NCBI GenBank assembly: GCA_900542575.1
Contig: UQOE01000013.1
Span: 1-55,708, forward strand
Reading direction: 5' to 3'
From: an uncultured Oscillospiraceae bacterium
GTDB lineage: Bacteria; Bacillota; Clostridia; Oscillospirales; Acutalibacteraceae
Length of the DNA stretch: 55,708 nucleotides
Below the pieces are notes generated by a model that did no database searches, was not told the DNA's origin, and was given only the letters and a program-made list of their open reading frames with translations. This document shows positions 48,516 to 55,708 of this stretch, piece by piece. Within the stretch, counting starts at the first letter, position 1. Every line of letters begins with the position of its first letter. The translations under genes and the position numbers were made by a program.

Positions 48516-49526
48516 TTAAGACTGTGCGGCCGGAGTGGAGTTTTGCGAATTGCTGCTGCCGCTGTCTTTTTTCGTCCTTCCTCCAAGCAGTTTAAAGAAA
48601 ATCAGAAGAATGGCGACGCCGAGTATGGCGGAAATAATGTAGCCGGCAACTTCTGGAATGCCGCTGACCGAATAGTCCGGGAGCAGTGCTTTCCACTCAA
48701 AACCATGGGAAATGCCCTGCGGGGTATATCCGGTAATGCCCTGGAGCTCTTCCGCACCCCATTCACCCCATGCTGTGCCGCTGGCGAGCAGGCCGATGGG
48801 CGTCAGGGCAATCAGACCGAGCAGGAGCCCCCAGATACCCTTTGTCTTTTTCTGCGGTTTTTCTTCCACCAGGTCTGGGTCAACTTTCCGGACGAAGGCG
48901 AGGATCAGAACCGTGAACAGAGCCTCTACGAAACCGGCAACTGCCAAATGCGGGATGCACATGGCCGGAATGGAAACGGAGAGGGTGTAGGGGCAGTATT
49001 TAGGTACACCGGCTGCCGTGTGGGCAATGTACGGCTGAATGCCGAATTCAATGGCAGCGCAGAGAGCCGCTACGTTAATTCCAAAGTAAGAACCGACAAA
49101 TTCACTGACAACCGTGCCGGTTTTGCTCTTTGTGCGCTCTTTTATGAATTTATAAATGTAATAGCCAACGAATGGAAGAACAAATGCCATGTTGAAGCAG
49201 TTGGCACCGAAAGAGAGAATTCCGCCGTCGCCGAACAGGAGGGCCTGAACCAGAAGAGCTATGGTCGTACTTAGACATGCAGCCCATGGCCCCAATACAA
49301 TGGCAGCGAGCGTACCTCCTACAGCATGGCCTGTGGTACCGCCGGGGAGCGGGACGTTGAACATCATCATGAGGAAGGAAAGCGCGGCGAAAATGCCGAG
49401 CTCCGGCAGTTTTTCCTTGGGCAGTTCCTTATGTACTTTTTTTATGGCTGCGGCCCAGACCGGTACCATGGCAGCCGCCATGACCGCACAGGTAGCAGGG
49501 CTCAGATAGTTGTCTGGAATGTGCAT
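48516..49526 (-). CDS. cbiM: Nickel/cobalt ECF transporter substrate-binding component with fused N domain (CbiM/NikMN type)
   Basis: A 336-residue membrane protein. ATG at 49526 is required because metal-binding S components need the exact MHIPDNYLSP N-terminus, where the free amine and His2 coordinate the ion. Seven-helix CbiM core: NVPLPGGTTGHAVGGTLAAIVLGPWAA, FGDGGILSFGANCFNMAF, CIPHLAVAGFVEALFT. The C-terminal 110 residues resemble the separate CbiN/NikN or PDGLE subunit (GLLASGTAWGEWGAEELQ, LPDYSVSGIPEVAGYIISAILG). Nickel versus cobalt cannot be decided. A Ser/Asn-rich tail ends it. No cobalamin riboswitch was recognised upstream. Confidence 0.9.
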   Translation of the reverse strand: MHIPDNYLSPATCAVMAAAMVPVWAAAIKKVHKELPKEKLPELGIFAALSFLMMMFNVPLPGGTTGHAVGGTLAAIVLGPWAACLSTTIALLVQALLFGDGGILSFGANCFNMAFVLPFVGYYIYKFIKERTKSKTGTVVSEFVGSYFGINVAALCAAIEFGIQPYIAHTAAGVPKYCPYTLSVSIPAMCIPHLAVAGFVEALFTVLILAFVRKVDPDLVEEKPQKKTKGIWGLLLGLIALTPIGLLASGTAWGEWGAEELQGITGYTPQGISHGFEWKALLPDYSVSGIPEVAGYIISAILGVAILLIFFKLLGGRTKKDSGSSNSQNSTPAAQS

Positions 49527-49658
49527 AAATACTCGCCTCTCTGTTAGAAATTTACCAATATTTATTTTACAGAATAGCCGGCATGAAAATAAGCCCCAGG
49601 GGGGGATACTCTCTTCCATCAAATTCGCGAATACGATGTCTTTTTTCAGGAAAGACTC

Positions 49659-49667
49659 TGTTATAAT
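49659..49667 (+). promoter_or_regulatory. Extended -10 promoter of the LDH2-type dehydrogenase gene
   Basis: TGtTATAAT with a perfect -10 box and weak -35. It is 22 bases ahead of the ATG, which has AAAGGAGGTG. Confidence 0.6.
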
Positions 49668-49689
49668 AGAGGCAAAGGAGGTGCTCTCT

Positions 49690-50817
49690 ATGGCACACAT
49701 GAAATTTCCTGTGGAAGTGCTGGAACGCTTTCTCCACGATTCCTTTGAAAAATTCGGATTTTCAAAAAAAGAGGCAGCCACAATAACCGATGTGCTGATT
49801 ACTGCAGATAAATACGGCATTGAATCCCATGGAATGCAGCGGGTGTCCCGCTATAACAACGGCATTCAGAATGGGCTCATCAAAATGGATGCCAAACCTA
49901 AGGTTGTATTTGAAACGCCGGTTTCCGCAGTCATCGACGGCGACCAGGGTATGGGTCAGCTCGTGTCGGTAGATGCCATGAATCGCGCCATTGCAAAGGC
50001 CAAAGAATCCGGTATCGGTATCGTCACGGTCCGGGAATCCAATCATTTCGGCATTGCAGGGTATTATGCAAAAATGGCGAGCGACCAGGGACTGGTCGGG
50101 CTTGCATGCACCAACTCCGAGGCCATCATGGTTCCGACCTTTGCGCGCAAAGCGATGCTGGGTTCCAACCCCATAGCCGTTGCCGCTCCGGCAGAACCGT
50201 ATCCGTTCCTGTTTGACGCCTCGACAACCGTCGTCACCCGCGGCAAGCTGGAAATGTATCGCAAAGCAGAGAAACCCCTTCCGGACGGGTGGGCTCTGGA
50301 CAAAAATGGACACCCCAGCAACGACGCGGAAGATGTCCTGAAAAATATCGTGGCCAAAACGGGCGGCGGCATCATGCCCCTCGGCGGCGCCACAGAACAG
50401 ACCGGTTCCCATAAGGGCTACGGCTGGGCTATGGTCTGCGAGCTGTTTTCCTCTGTTTTCTCTCTGGGCTGTACATCCAACCACTCCCATATGAATGGCC
50501 ACAGCGGTACCTGCCATGGATTTATGGCAATTGATCCCGCTATTTTCGGCGACCCGCAGGAAATCAAGGATCATCTCTCCCAGCTGCTGGAAGAACTGCG
50601 AAGTGCCCCGAAAGCCGACGGCGCCGCAGAAATTTATACACATGGCGAAAAAGAGGTTCGTGCGGTAGAGCGGGTTGAAAAAGAGGGCGTGCCGGTCGAC
50701 GTCAAAACTCTGATTGAACTCAAACAGATGTCCGACTATCTCGGCCTGGATTTCGCCTCCTATTTCGGCGACCTGGACCTCGACACCAGTTCGTTCCACT
50801 CAATCTACAGCAAATAA
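49690..50817 (+). CDS. LDH2-family NAD(P)-dependent dehydrogenase (malate/lactate/ureidoglycolate type)
   Basis: A 375-residue oxidoreductase of the type-2 malate/L-lactate dehydrogenase family, unrelated to classic Rossmann LDH. Seen: ADKYGIESHGMQRVSRYNNGIQNGLI (catalytic His in SHG), VIDGDQGMGQLVSVDAMNRAI, VRESNHFGIAGYYAKMA, GSNPIAVAAPA, DASTTVVTRGKLE and GSHKGYGWAMVCELFSSVFS. Substrate is a 2-hydroxy acid; ureidoglycolate, malate, sulfolactate and lactate enzymes all occur in the family. Its stop overlaps the next start (TAATG). Confidence 0.92.
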   Translation: MAHMKFPVEVLERFLHDSFEKFGFSKKEAATITDVLITADKYGIESHGMQRVSRYNNGIQNGLIKMDAKPKVVFETPVSAVIDGDQGMGQLVSVDAMNRAIAKAKESGIGIVTVRESNHFGIAGYYAKMASDQGLVGLACTNSEAIMVPTFARKAMLGSNPIAVAAPAEPYPFLFDASTTVVTRGKLEMYRKAEKPLPDGWALDKNGHPSNDAEDVLKNIVAKTGGGIMPLGGATEQTGSHKGYGWAMVCELFSSVFSLGCTSNHSHMNGHSGTCHGFMAIDPAIFGDPQEIKDHLSQLLEELRSAPKADGAAEIYTHGEKEVRAVERVEKEGVPVDVKTLIELKQMSDYLGLDFASYFGDLDLDTSSFHSIYSK

Positions 50818-51551
50818 TGAAAACACTTCATGATATGGAAAGCGCCTACGAACGTGGGCGCTACAGCTTTACCAATTTTCTCGGCCTGGCCGAGCGCTCC
50901 GATTACCTGGAGGAGCTGGCGGGGAATTCGTATCTGCCCACCGCTTTTTTCGGCGGCATGCCGGACTGCGAACGCGTTATGCTGCGGGTGGGCAGTCCGG
51001 AAACACTTGGATATGAAGAACCCTGGCCCATTCGGCTGGTAGAAGTTACTCCCAAAAACAGAAAATTTTCAGACGAGCTGACGCACCGGGACTTTCTCGG
51101 GGCAGTCCTGCATCTCGGCCTGGAGCGGGACACCATCGGAGACATTTTTGTGGAAGACCGGACGGGCTATCTCTTCTGTACGGAGACGGCGGCAGAGGTT
51201 ATCTGCAGCAGTCTGGACCGGGTGAAACACACCAGCGTAGATTGCCGTATCTTGGACAAAATACCGCCTCTGCACGCGGCAGAACCGGACGAAATCCGCA
51301 TTCAGGCAGCTTCTCTGCGTCTGGATCTCATTCTCGCCAAGGCATATCATCTCTCGCGCCAGGCGGCACAGGAGCTGTTTCCGGCCCACCGCGTATTTGT
51401 GGACGGAAGGCTCTGCGAAAATAACAGCCACACCCTGCAGAAGGGGGAGATCATCTCCGTCCGCGGCTTCGGACGCCTGAAGCTGGAAGAGGAACAGGGG
51501 CTGTCCCGCAAGGGCAAACGAAATTTAATTCTTCAGGTCACAGCACGCTGA
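50817..51551 (+). CDS. ylmH: S4-domain RNA-binding protein, YlmH type
   Basis: A 244-residue RNA-binding protein. N-terminal part FTNFLGLAERSDYLEELA and FGGMPDCERVMLRVG are YlmH marks. HRDFLGAVLHLGLERDTIGDIFV matches the central domain (RHRDFLGALLxLGIxRxxxGDI). The S4 domain at about 165-225 has IQAASLRLDLILAKAYHLSRQAAQELFPAHRVFVDGR. YlmH is linked to cell division in the ylm cluster and to rescue of nascent chains on ribosomes in Bacillus. Here it is outside a dcw/ylm cluster and translationally coupled to the LDH2-type gene, an unusual neighbour. Confidence 0.9.
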   Translation: MKTLHDMESAYERGRYSFTNFLGLAERSDYLEELAGNSYLPTAFFGGMPDCERVMLRVGSPETLGYEEPWPIRLVEVTPKNRKFSDELTHRDFLGAVLHLGLERDTIGDIFVEDRTGYLFCTETAAEVICSSLDRVKHTSVDCRILDKIPPLHAAEPDEIRIQAASLRLDLILAKAYHLSRQAAQELFPAHRVFVDGRLCENNSHTLQKGEIISVRGFGRLKLEEEQGLSRKGKRNLILQVTAR

Positions 51552-51566
51552 GGAAGGAGCAACGGC

Positions 51567-52313
51567 ATGAATCAAAAATACTATACCGACGTAGAACATC
51601 CGGACCCGCAGCGGCCATCCGGCAATCGGGCGGCACAGCCGGACGGCTACGTCAACCTGGGCCTCTTTGTATTCCTTATGGTCATTACACTGGGGCTCTA
51701 TGATATTTACTGCATCTATAAATTCAGCAAGTATGCGAACCGGGACCTGGCAGAGCCGCCCCACAGCCCATGGGCACAGGTGTTTCTCCATCTTATCCCG
51801 TTTTACAACTATTATTGGGTCTGGCGGACTTCCCGCCGCCTGGATCGGCTGGACTACATGACATCCGGCGAGCCCGCCGACACGAAGCTCTCCAACCTGC
51901 TCCTGACGCTGTTTGGGTTCAAAGCGGTCGCCTCGGTTTTCCTGCAGAACAGTCTCAACAAGGCAGTCGGCGGCGCAACCGGCATGAGCCCGCGATCCAC
52001 CGGCTATGGCAAATGCAAAAATTGCGGCAGCACGTTCCCGGACGATCTTTATCAGTGCCCGAACTGCGGGGCACCTTACCGCAAGCCGTTCTGGCGCCGT
52101 CTCTGGTTCCAGATTGTCATCATGGTTCTTGCTGTCATCGCCGCTTTCTCGGTTCTCAGCTACTACGGGGGCGACGGTGCAGAACCCGGCAGCTCGCAGG
52201 ATGTGACTTCTTACTCCTACTCTTATACCTATTCCTATGAGCATGAGCAGCCCGGCAGCAGCGCACCGGCTCCTTCCCGGACGGAGACGACGGTCGCATA
52301 CGGGGAGGTCTGA
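51567..52313 (+). CDS. Membrane protein with DUF4234-like and zinc-ribbon parts
   Basis: A 248-residue membrane protein. Helices at about 30-52 (LGLFVFLMVITLGLYDIYCIYKF), 72-88 (VFLHLIPFYNYYWVW) and 178-197 give a DUF4234-like arrangement. Between helices 2 and 3 is a zinc ribbon CKNCGSTF...CPNCGAPY (two CxxC knuckles). The C-terminus is a Ser/Tyr/Pro-rich tail with an SYSYSYTYSYEHEQ run. GGAAGGAG precedes the ATG, 15 bases after ylmH. Function unknown; the ribbon suggests metal or protein binding on the cytoplasmic side. Confidence 0.78.
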   Translation: MNQKYYTDVEHPDPQRPSGNRAAQPDGYVNLGLFVFLMVITLGLYDIYCIYKFSKYANRDLAEPPHSPWAQVFLHLIPFYNYYWVWRTSRRLDRLDYMTSGEPADTKLSNLLLTLFGFKAVASVFLQNSLNKAVGGATGMSPRSTGYGKCKNCGSTFPDDLYQCPNCGAPYRKPFWRRLWFQIVIMVLAVIAAFSVLSYYGGDGAEPGSSQDVTSYSYSYTYSYEHEQPGSSAPAPSRTETTVAYGEV

Positions 52314-52315
52314 CC

Positions 52316-52522
52316 ATGAAACTGCAGGAACTGCTCCAGGTTTTATCGGAAGACACGGCCGCGGTGGTTTACGACCAGACTGGCACGCCGGTGGAGCCGG
52401 AGGACCTCAGCCGATATTTGCTCTGTGACGTCACTTCGATTGCGGCTATCAAAACGTTCGATACACAGGATGGACAGACCATCCCACTGGTGGAAATCAC
52501 AGTACAATTGCTCAATATCTAA
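52316..52522 (+). CDS. Small protein of unknown function
   Basis: A 68-residue acidic protein starting 2 bases after the zinc-ribbon gene (GGGAGG upstream), so it belongs to that operon. Sequence suggests alternating helix (KLQELLQVLSED) and beta strands (TAAVVYDQ, IPLVEITVQLL). No family recognised and no export signal. A bidirectional terminator follows. Confidence 0.65.
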   Translation: MKLQELLQVLSEDTAAVVYDQTGTPVEPEDLSRYLLCDVTSIAAIKTFDTQDGQTIPLVEITVQLLNI

Positions 52523-52553
52523 CAGTTGTGAAGAACAACGGAAGGGTATAGAT

Positions 52554-52585
52554 AAAAAAGAGAGCGGTTTCCCGCTCTCTTTTTT
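52554..52585. terminator. Bidirectional terminator between convergent genes
   Basis: AAAAAAGAGAGCGG-tttc-CCGCTCTCTTTTTT, symmetrical and perfect. Serves the plus-strand small-protein operon and the minus-strand DUF2804 gene. Confidence 0.93.
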
Positions 52586-52595
52586 GATGTGTCGA

Positions 52596-53786
52596 TTACC
52601 ATCTGTTATTGACCTGCTCACAGAACGCGTACATGTTGCGGACCTGGACTTTCTCGCCGCTGTCCAGGGCGACAGTACCGTTCCAAATGCCGTGGACCTG
52701 GTGGCCGTCGGTGCCGGCGAGCTCCAGAATGTTGGTGTCGGAATGGTTGTCATAGGTCGGTGTAAAGACCATCTCAAAGCGGTTGTTCTCCTCGTGGAAG
52801 ACCCATGGCTTCATAAGGTTGTCGGGGTCAAACTTGCAGGTGACGCGGCCGAGCTTCATGGCCTTGCCGTTGTAGAACAGGCAGGTCTCGGTGGCGTTCT
52901 TCGTGTCACCGATGCCCCAGGTCAGCTCCCAGCCGAGAATGTCGCCGTTCGGCAGATAGCCCGAGCCGTTGGACCATACCCAGTTGGTATCGTGGTCCCA
53001 GACGCCGCGGCCCCAGTCGAGGATGCCGAACGAGCTGGACGGCTCGAAATTGAGCTTTTTGTTACCAATTGTAATGCTGCCCGTGACCGGCATGCTGTCC
53101 ACTTTGTTCGTCAGGAAGAAGTGGGACGGATTGTTGCTGTACGGGATGGCTATTGTGATGGACTCCAGCCCCGGTTTGACGGCAAGCGACAGATCGACCG
53201 AGAACGGAGTCAGGGCCGGCGTCTTCAACGAGGTGCCGGAGACGGTGAGATGGCGGGTGAAGCCGTCGTAGTCAAAGGTCATGTCAAAGTCACCGAGGGC
53301 CATGGTGACCTTGCTCGGGTCTTTGGACGAGCGGGGCATCTGGCAGCGGTCTGTGGTCAGGAGTTTGGCCACGCCGGTGTCCAGCAGGACCTCCCCGTTG
53401 GTCATGTCCTTGACTGTGACGAAACCGCCGGCCCCAAGGCCGATGTTGGCCATGGTCAGCTGTACCAGGTAGCGGCCGTCCGAGACCTGATAGTAGTCCC
53501 ACTCCTTAATCTGGTACGGACTTGCGGCGATGGATTCGCGGTTGTACCGGAACAGATTCTGCCTTGCCCAGCCCGGGTGGGCGACCGTGCCGTCGGTGTT
53601 CAGGAGATCGACCGGCTGGGTGATCTCAATCTGCTTCTGGTTCTTTTCCTGCATCTGGTAGTCGCCGGCGAAGATGTCATAGCGGCGTTCCCCGAGATTG
53701 AATCCGAACGCCGAGGTGGACAGCGCAGCCAGCATGGCCAGTGCAAGAAACGCGGCGACGGTTCTGCGGACGATGTGATTTTTCAT
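52596..53786 (-). CDS. Secreted DUF2804-family protein
   Basis: A 396-residue exported protein. Signal peptide MKNHIVRRTVAAFLALAMLAALSTSAFG. The rest matches DUF2804: EWDYYQVSDGRYLVQLTMANIG, DFDMTFDYDGFTRHLTV, FEPSSSFGILDWGRGVWDHDTNWVWSNGSG, GDILGWELTWGIGD and KLGRVTCKFDPDN. DUF2804 proteins are usually intracellular and about 330 residues, so the signal peptide is notable. The fold is a predicted beta-rich lipocalin-like barrel, and a hydrolase or lipid role has been suggested but is not established. AAAGGAG precedes the ATG, with TATAAT-type boxes close upstream. Confidence 0.85.
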   Translation of the reverse strand: MKNHIVRRTVAAFLALAMLAALSTSAFGFNLGERRYDIFAGDYQMQEKNQKQIEITQPVDLLNTDGTVAHPGWARQNLFRYNRESIAASPYQIKEWDYYQVSDGRYLVQLTMANIGLGAGGFVTVKDMTNGEVLLDTGVAKLLTTDRCQMPRSSKDPSKVTMALGDFDMTFDYDGFTRHLTVSGTSLKTPALTPFSVDLSLAVKPGLESITIAIPYSNNPSHFFLTNKVDSMPVTGSITIGNKKLNFEPSSSFGILDWGRGVWDHDTNWVWSNGSGYLPNGDILGWELTWGIGDTKNATETCLFYNGKAMKLGRVTCKFDPDNLMKPWVFHEENNRFEMVFTPTYDNHSDTNILELAGTDGHQVHGIWNGTVALDSGEKVQVRNMYAFCEQVNNRW

Positions 53787-53833
53787 AAAATTCTCTCCTT
53801 TATAACAGTTTTTTTAAATAACTTCATTATACA

Positions 53834-53861
53834 CAAAAATCCCCGGCTGCAAAGCCGGGGA
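53834..53861 (-). terminator. Terminator of the patatin-like gene
   Basis: On minus CCCCGGC-tttgca-GCCGGGG followed by ATTTTTG. Confidence 0.87.
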
Positions 53862-53877
53862 ATCATTTGAAACCGAT

Positions 53878-54716
53878 TTATTTTTCCAGGTAGCGTACCA
53901 GTGCGCTGGCGCGTTCTTCCGCCTGGCGGCGGCCCTCCTCATAGGAGGCCTGCATTTTTTCGTGGTCCTTCTCCAGATGCCGGACGGTCCAGGTCGGCCG
54001 GAACAGGAAGATCTTTCCGGCATCCGCCAGCGTTTCGATGTAGGCGAGGTCGTCGTTATAAACCCTCCATCGATTCAGCATTGCATTGACCAGGGCGGGG
54101 TGCTTTCCATAGCGGAGCCGGGCAGCGGCGCGGTAGGAGGGAGTCGGCGGCTTCATGCGGTATCCGGCCGGTTTGGTGGTGATGACGACAATTTTGTCGG
54201 TGCCGTAGGACATGGCCCGCTGGATGGGGATGGATTTCGAGACGCTTCCGTCGAGGTACTTATGTCCGTCCAGCTCATAGGGCGGGCAGAGGAACGGCAT
54301 GGAGGCAGAGGCGCGGCAGGCATCCATGACCTGATGGTTTTCGGCGCGGCACTCAATGTACCGCGGCTTTCCCGTCTCTATGTCGGTGGCGACGCACTCC
54401 GTCTTCATGGGAGAGGCGGCGAAGTCGTTGTAGTAGAAGGGGACATAGCGGTCGGCGAAACCCTGCATGCACATCTCAAGGTCGTAGAAATGGCCGGCTT
54501 GCCGAAGAAGATAGTCTCTTCGTCGCTGGTATTCAGACACTTGAAGGTGCGGCCGATCTGGCTGGAACTGTAATCGACAATGTTGCAGGATCCAACGGAG
54601 ACGCCGATTCCATAAGTGGTATAAATATGTTTCTGCATGAGGACGTCCAGGACGCCGGCGGTGTAGACGCCGAGCAGGGCACCGCCCTCACAGACCATTG
54701 CAGCAGGATAATACAC
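53878..54716 (-). pseudogene. Patatin-like phospholipase broken by a one-base frameshift
   Basis: Two overlapping frames together make one patatin-family esterase of about 279 residues. The first (from GTG 54716, AGAGGGA upstream) reads AAMVCEGGALLGVYTAGVLDVL and the nucleophile elbow GVSVGSCN, then SSQIGRTFKCLNTSDEE. The second frame takes over at about 54516 with DYLLRQAGHFYDLEMCMQGFADRYVPFYYNDF and contains the catalytic DGS (KYLDGSVSKSIPI) and the usual LRYGKHPALVNAMLNR end. Joining needs a -1 shift, i.e. one base missing near 54516, with no obvious slippery heptamer. All catalytic residues are otherwise present, so it is a recent mutation or a sequencing error. Confidence 0.8.
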
Positions 54717-54779
54717 AGAAAGTCCCTCTTTTGATGATAATTTATACCTGCAAGCCTAATGCAAATCCGGTGGGTTTGT

Positions 54780-54927
54780 CAAGCGGATCATTGGCCGTGC
54801 TTTTTACAAGAATCCGCTCTCATGGGCGGGTATCTTGATAGATGAAAAGGGGTCTCAAAAGCAAACAAAAAGCACTCCTTTCATAGCAGTATGTGCCGCC
54901 GTTGTAGGGGACGGCGGCACGCTTTTT
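54780..54927 (+). ncRNA. Candidate structured RNA ending in a perfect terminator
   Basis: No protein gene is on the plus strand here, yet a strong terminator (GTGCCGCCGT/ACGGCGGCAC plus GCTTTTT, 54893-54927) is present. Upstream are two more possible hairpins: AGCGGAT/ATCCGCT, and ATGAAAAGGGGT paired with ACTCCTTTCAT. Three stems ending in a terminator suggest a small RNA. No clear promoter was found, so this is tentative. Confidence 0.35.
54893..54927 (+). terminator. Orphan plus-strand terminator
   Basis: A perfect 10-bp GC-rich stem with TTTTT after it and no plus-strand gene within 2 kb upstream. Confidence 0.8.
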
Positions 54928-55017
54928 CCCAATGCTGAACCTTTGGGATACGTTGCTGCTGTTCTAATTTGTATTTATAAATGATGAGAGGCCTGCTGCA
55001 GGATGCCTGCGGCGGGC

Positions 55018-55708
55018 TTTGCTTCGTGCCTTCCAGAGTGCGGCCCGCCGCGGCGCAAGATTGCACAGAATTCGGTCGTGGAGATGCAACCGGGCTGCGC
55101 CGCGCTGCACTGCTTTTATCATTTTGCCCATTTTGATACAGGCTTCTGAAATGCGAATTCCGAAAAACGGCAGATTTTGGAAATAGAAATCGAAAAGCCT
55201 GCAGGGGCGGGCCTCCATGGTGCAAGTTTGCGCAGAATCTGGCTTGGAAGATGCAGCTTGATTTCGCGCCTTGCCAGAGTGCGGCCCGCCGCGGCGCAAG
55301 TTTGCGCAGAATCCGGCCGTGGAGGTGCAGCAGGGCTGCGTTGCACTGCAACGCTTTTATCATTTTTTCTATTTTGATACAGACTTCTGAAATTCGAATT
55401 CCGAAAAACGGCAGATTTCGGAAATGGAATTCGAAAAGCCTGCAGGGGCGGGCCTTCGCGGCGCAAGTTTGCGTAGAATCTGGCTTGGAAGATGCATCTG
55501 GGTTTCGCGCCTTACCCGAGTGCGGCCCGCCGCGGCGCAAGATTGCGCAGAATCTGGCCTTGAAGGTGCAACCGGGCTGCGTTGCACTGCAACGCTTTTA
55601 TCATTTTTTCCATTTTGATACAGACTTCTGAAATGCGAATTCCGAAAAACGGCAGATTTCGGAAATGGAATTCGAAAAGCCTGCAGGGGCGGGCCTTCGC
55701 GGCGCAAG
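55018..55708. repeat. 241-bp tandem repeat, three copies, continuing past the window
   Basis: Copies begin near 55018, 55259 and 55500; the marker GCGGCCCGCCGCGG is at 55040, 55281 and 55522, exactly 241 apart. The word CGAAAAGCCTGCAGGGGCGG likewise recurs at 55191, 55432 and 55673. Each unit holds two related half-copies around GCGCAAGtTTGCGCAGAATC, plus a hairpin with a T-rich tail (GCGTTGC-act-GCAACGC then TTTTATCATTTTTT at 55338 and 55579; degenerate in copy 1). The period is not a multiple of three, so long open frames here are not conserved as protein. Copies 2 and 3 are more alike than either is to copy 1. Confidence 0.9.

Noticed and set aside
49527..49689. Cobalamin or nickel-cobalt riboswitch before cbiM
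   Set aside because: I could not find a B12-box or a four-way junction pattern in the short leader.
54881..55540. Several open frames on both strands in the 241-bp repeats
   Set aside because: The 241-bp period changes reading frame from copy to copy, so the similarity is at DNA level. There are no ribosome binding sites.

Overview
The window looks like chromosome of an anaerobic, moderately high-GC member of the Bacillota, most likely class Clostridia. This rests on LL-diaminopimelate aminotransferase (dapL), a TarI-type cytidylyltransferase with a teichoic-acid-type polymerase, CmpB-family 'ABC permease' proteins, a 1494-residue CoA-activase protein typical of anaerobes, oxygen-sensitive ThiH and another radical SAM enzyme, consensus AGGAGG ribosome binding sites, frequent TTG starts, a Bacillus-type SOS box and a terminator-embedded HMP-PP riboswitch. 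The genus cannot be fixed from sequence alone. I saw no rRNA, tRNA, CRISPR array, transposase or prophage.

Layout. 1-3193 (mostly minus): a cut-off gene, two paralogous CmpB-type membrane proteins and aroQ. 3303-7006 (plus): tarI, a TagF-like enzyme, dapL, a nitroreductase. 7119-11506 (minus): a secreted YD-repeat protein, ApbE, a DUF4180 protein, a YcxB-like protein and a sodium:neurotransmitter-type symporter. 11652-14564 (plus): consensus promoter, HMP-PP riboswitch, then thiS-thiG-thiH-tenI/thiE. 14612-15037 has no gene but holds an array of TGGACGGAA repeats. 15038-21708 (plus): secreted GH13 glucosidase, ribokinase-like kinase, ketopantoate-reductase-like protein, PPOX flavoprotein, and a GH3 glucosidase with its two halves in swapped order. 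21865-26395 (plus): a tightly coupled five-gene amine/imino-acid oxidoreductase operon, followed by a convergent AraC regulator and a surface nuclease on minus.

28487-37647 (plus): small membrane proteins, a COG2509 flavoprotein, sbcD-sbcC, a lipoprotein, a radical SAM enzyme, and a small secreted peptidoglycan-binding protein. 37980-40343 encodes the most remarkable protein here: a secreted 787-residue protein whose core is about 16 tandem, almost purely hydrophobic units of 29, 26 or 22 residues, each opening with Leu/Ile-Pro. Its region just after the signal peptide shares a DLVPV motif with the neighbouring peptidoglycan-binding protein. 40461-44945 (minus) is the giant CoA activase. 45073-46751 (plus) is an SOS-controlled Y-family polymerase with a YolD partner. 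46821-49526 (minus) is a CbiM/Q/O nickel-cobalt ECF transporter. 49690-52522 (plus) holds an LDH2-type dehydrogenase, YlmH, a zinc-ribbon membrane protein and a small protein. 52596-54716 (minus) holds a secreted DUF2804 protein and a frameshifted patatin. The end (55018 onward) is a non-coding 241-bp tandem repeat running off the window.

How the parts work together. Clear functional groups are thiazole synthesis under HMP-PP control, the amine oxidoreductase operon, SbcCD, the UmuC/YolD SOS module and the metal ECF transporter. The best candidates for undescribed biology are the proline-phased hydrophobic repeat protein with its motif-sharing partner, the TGGACGGAA inverted-repeat array and the 241-bp hairpin-bearing repeat.
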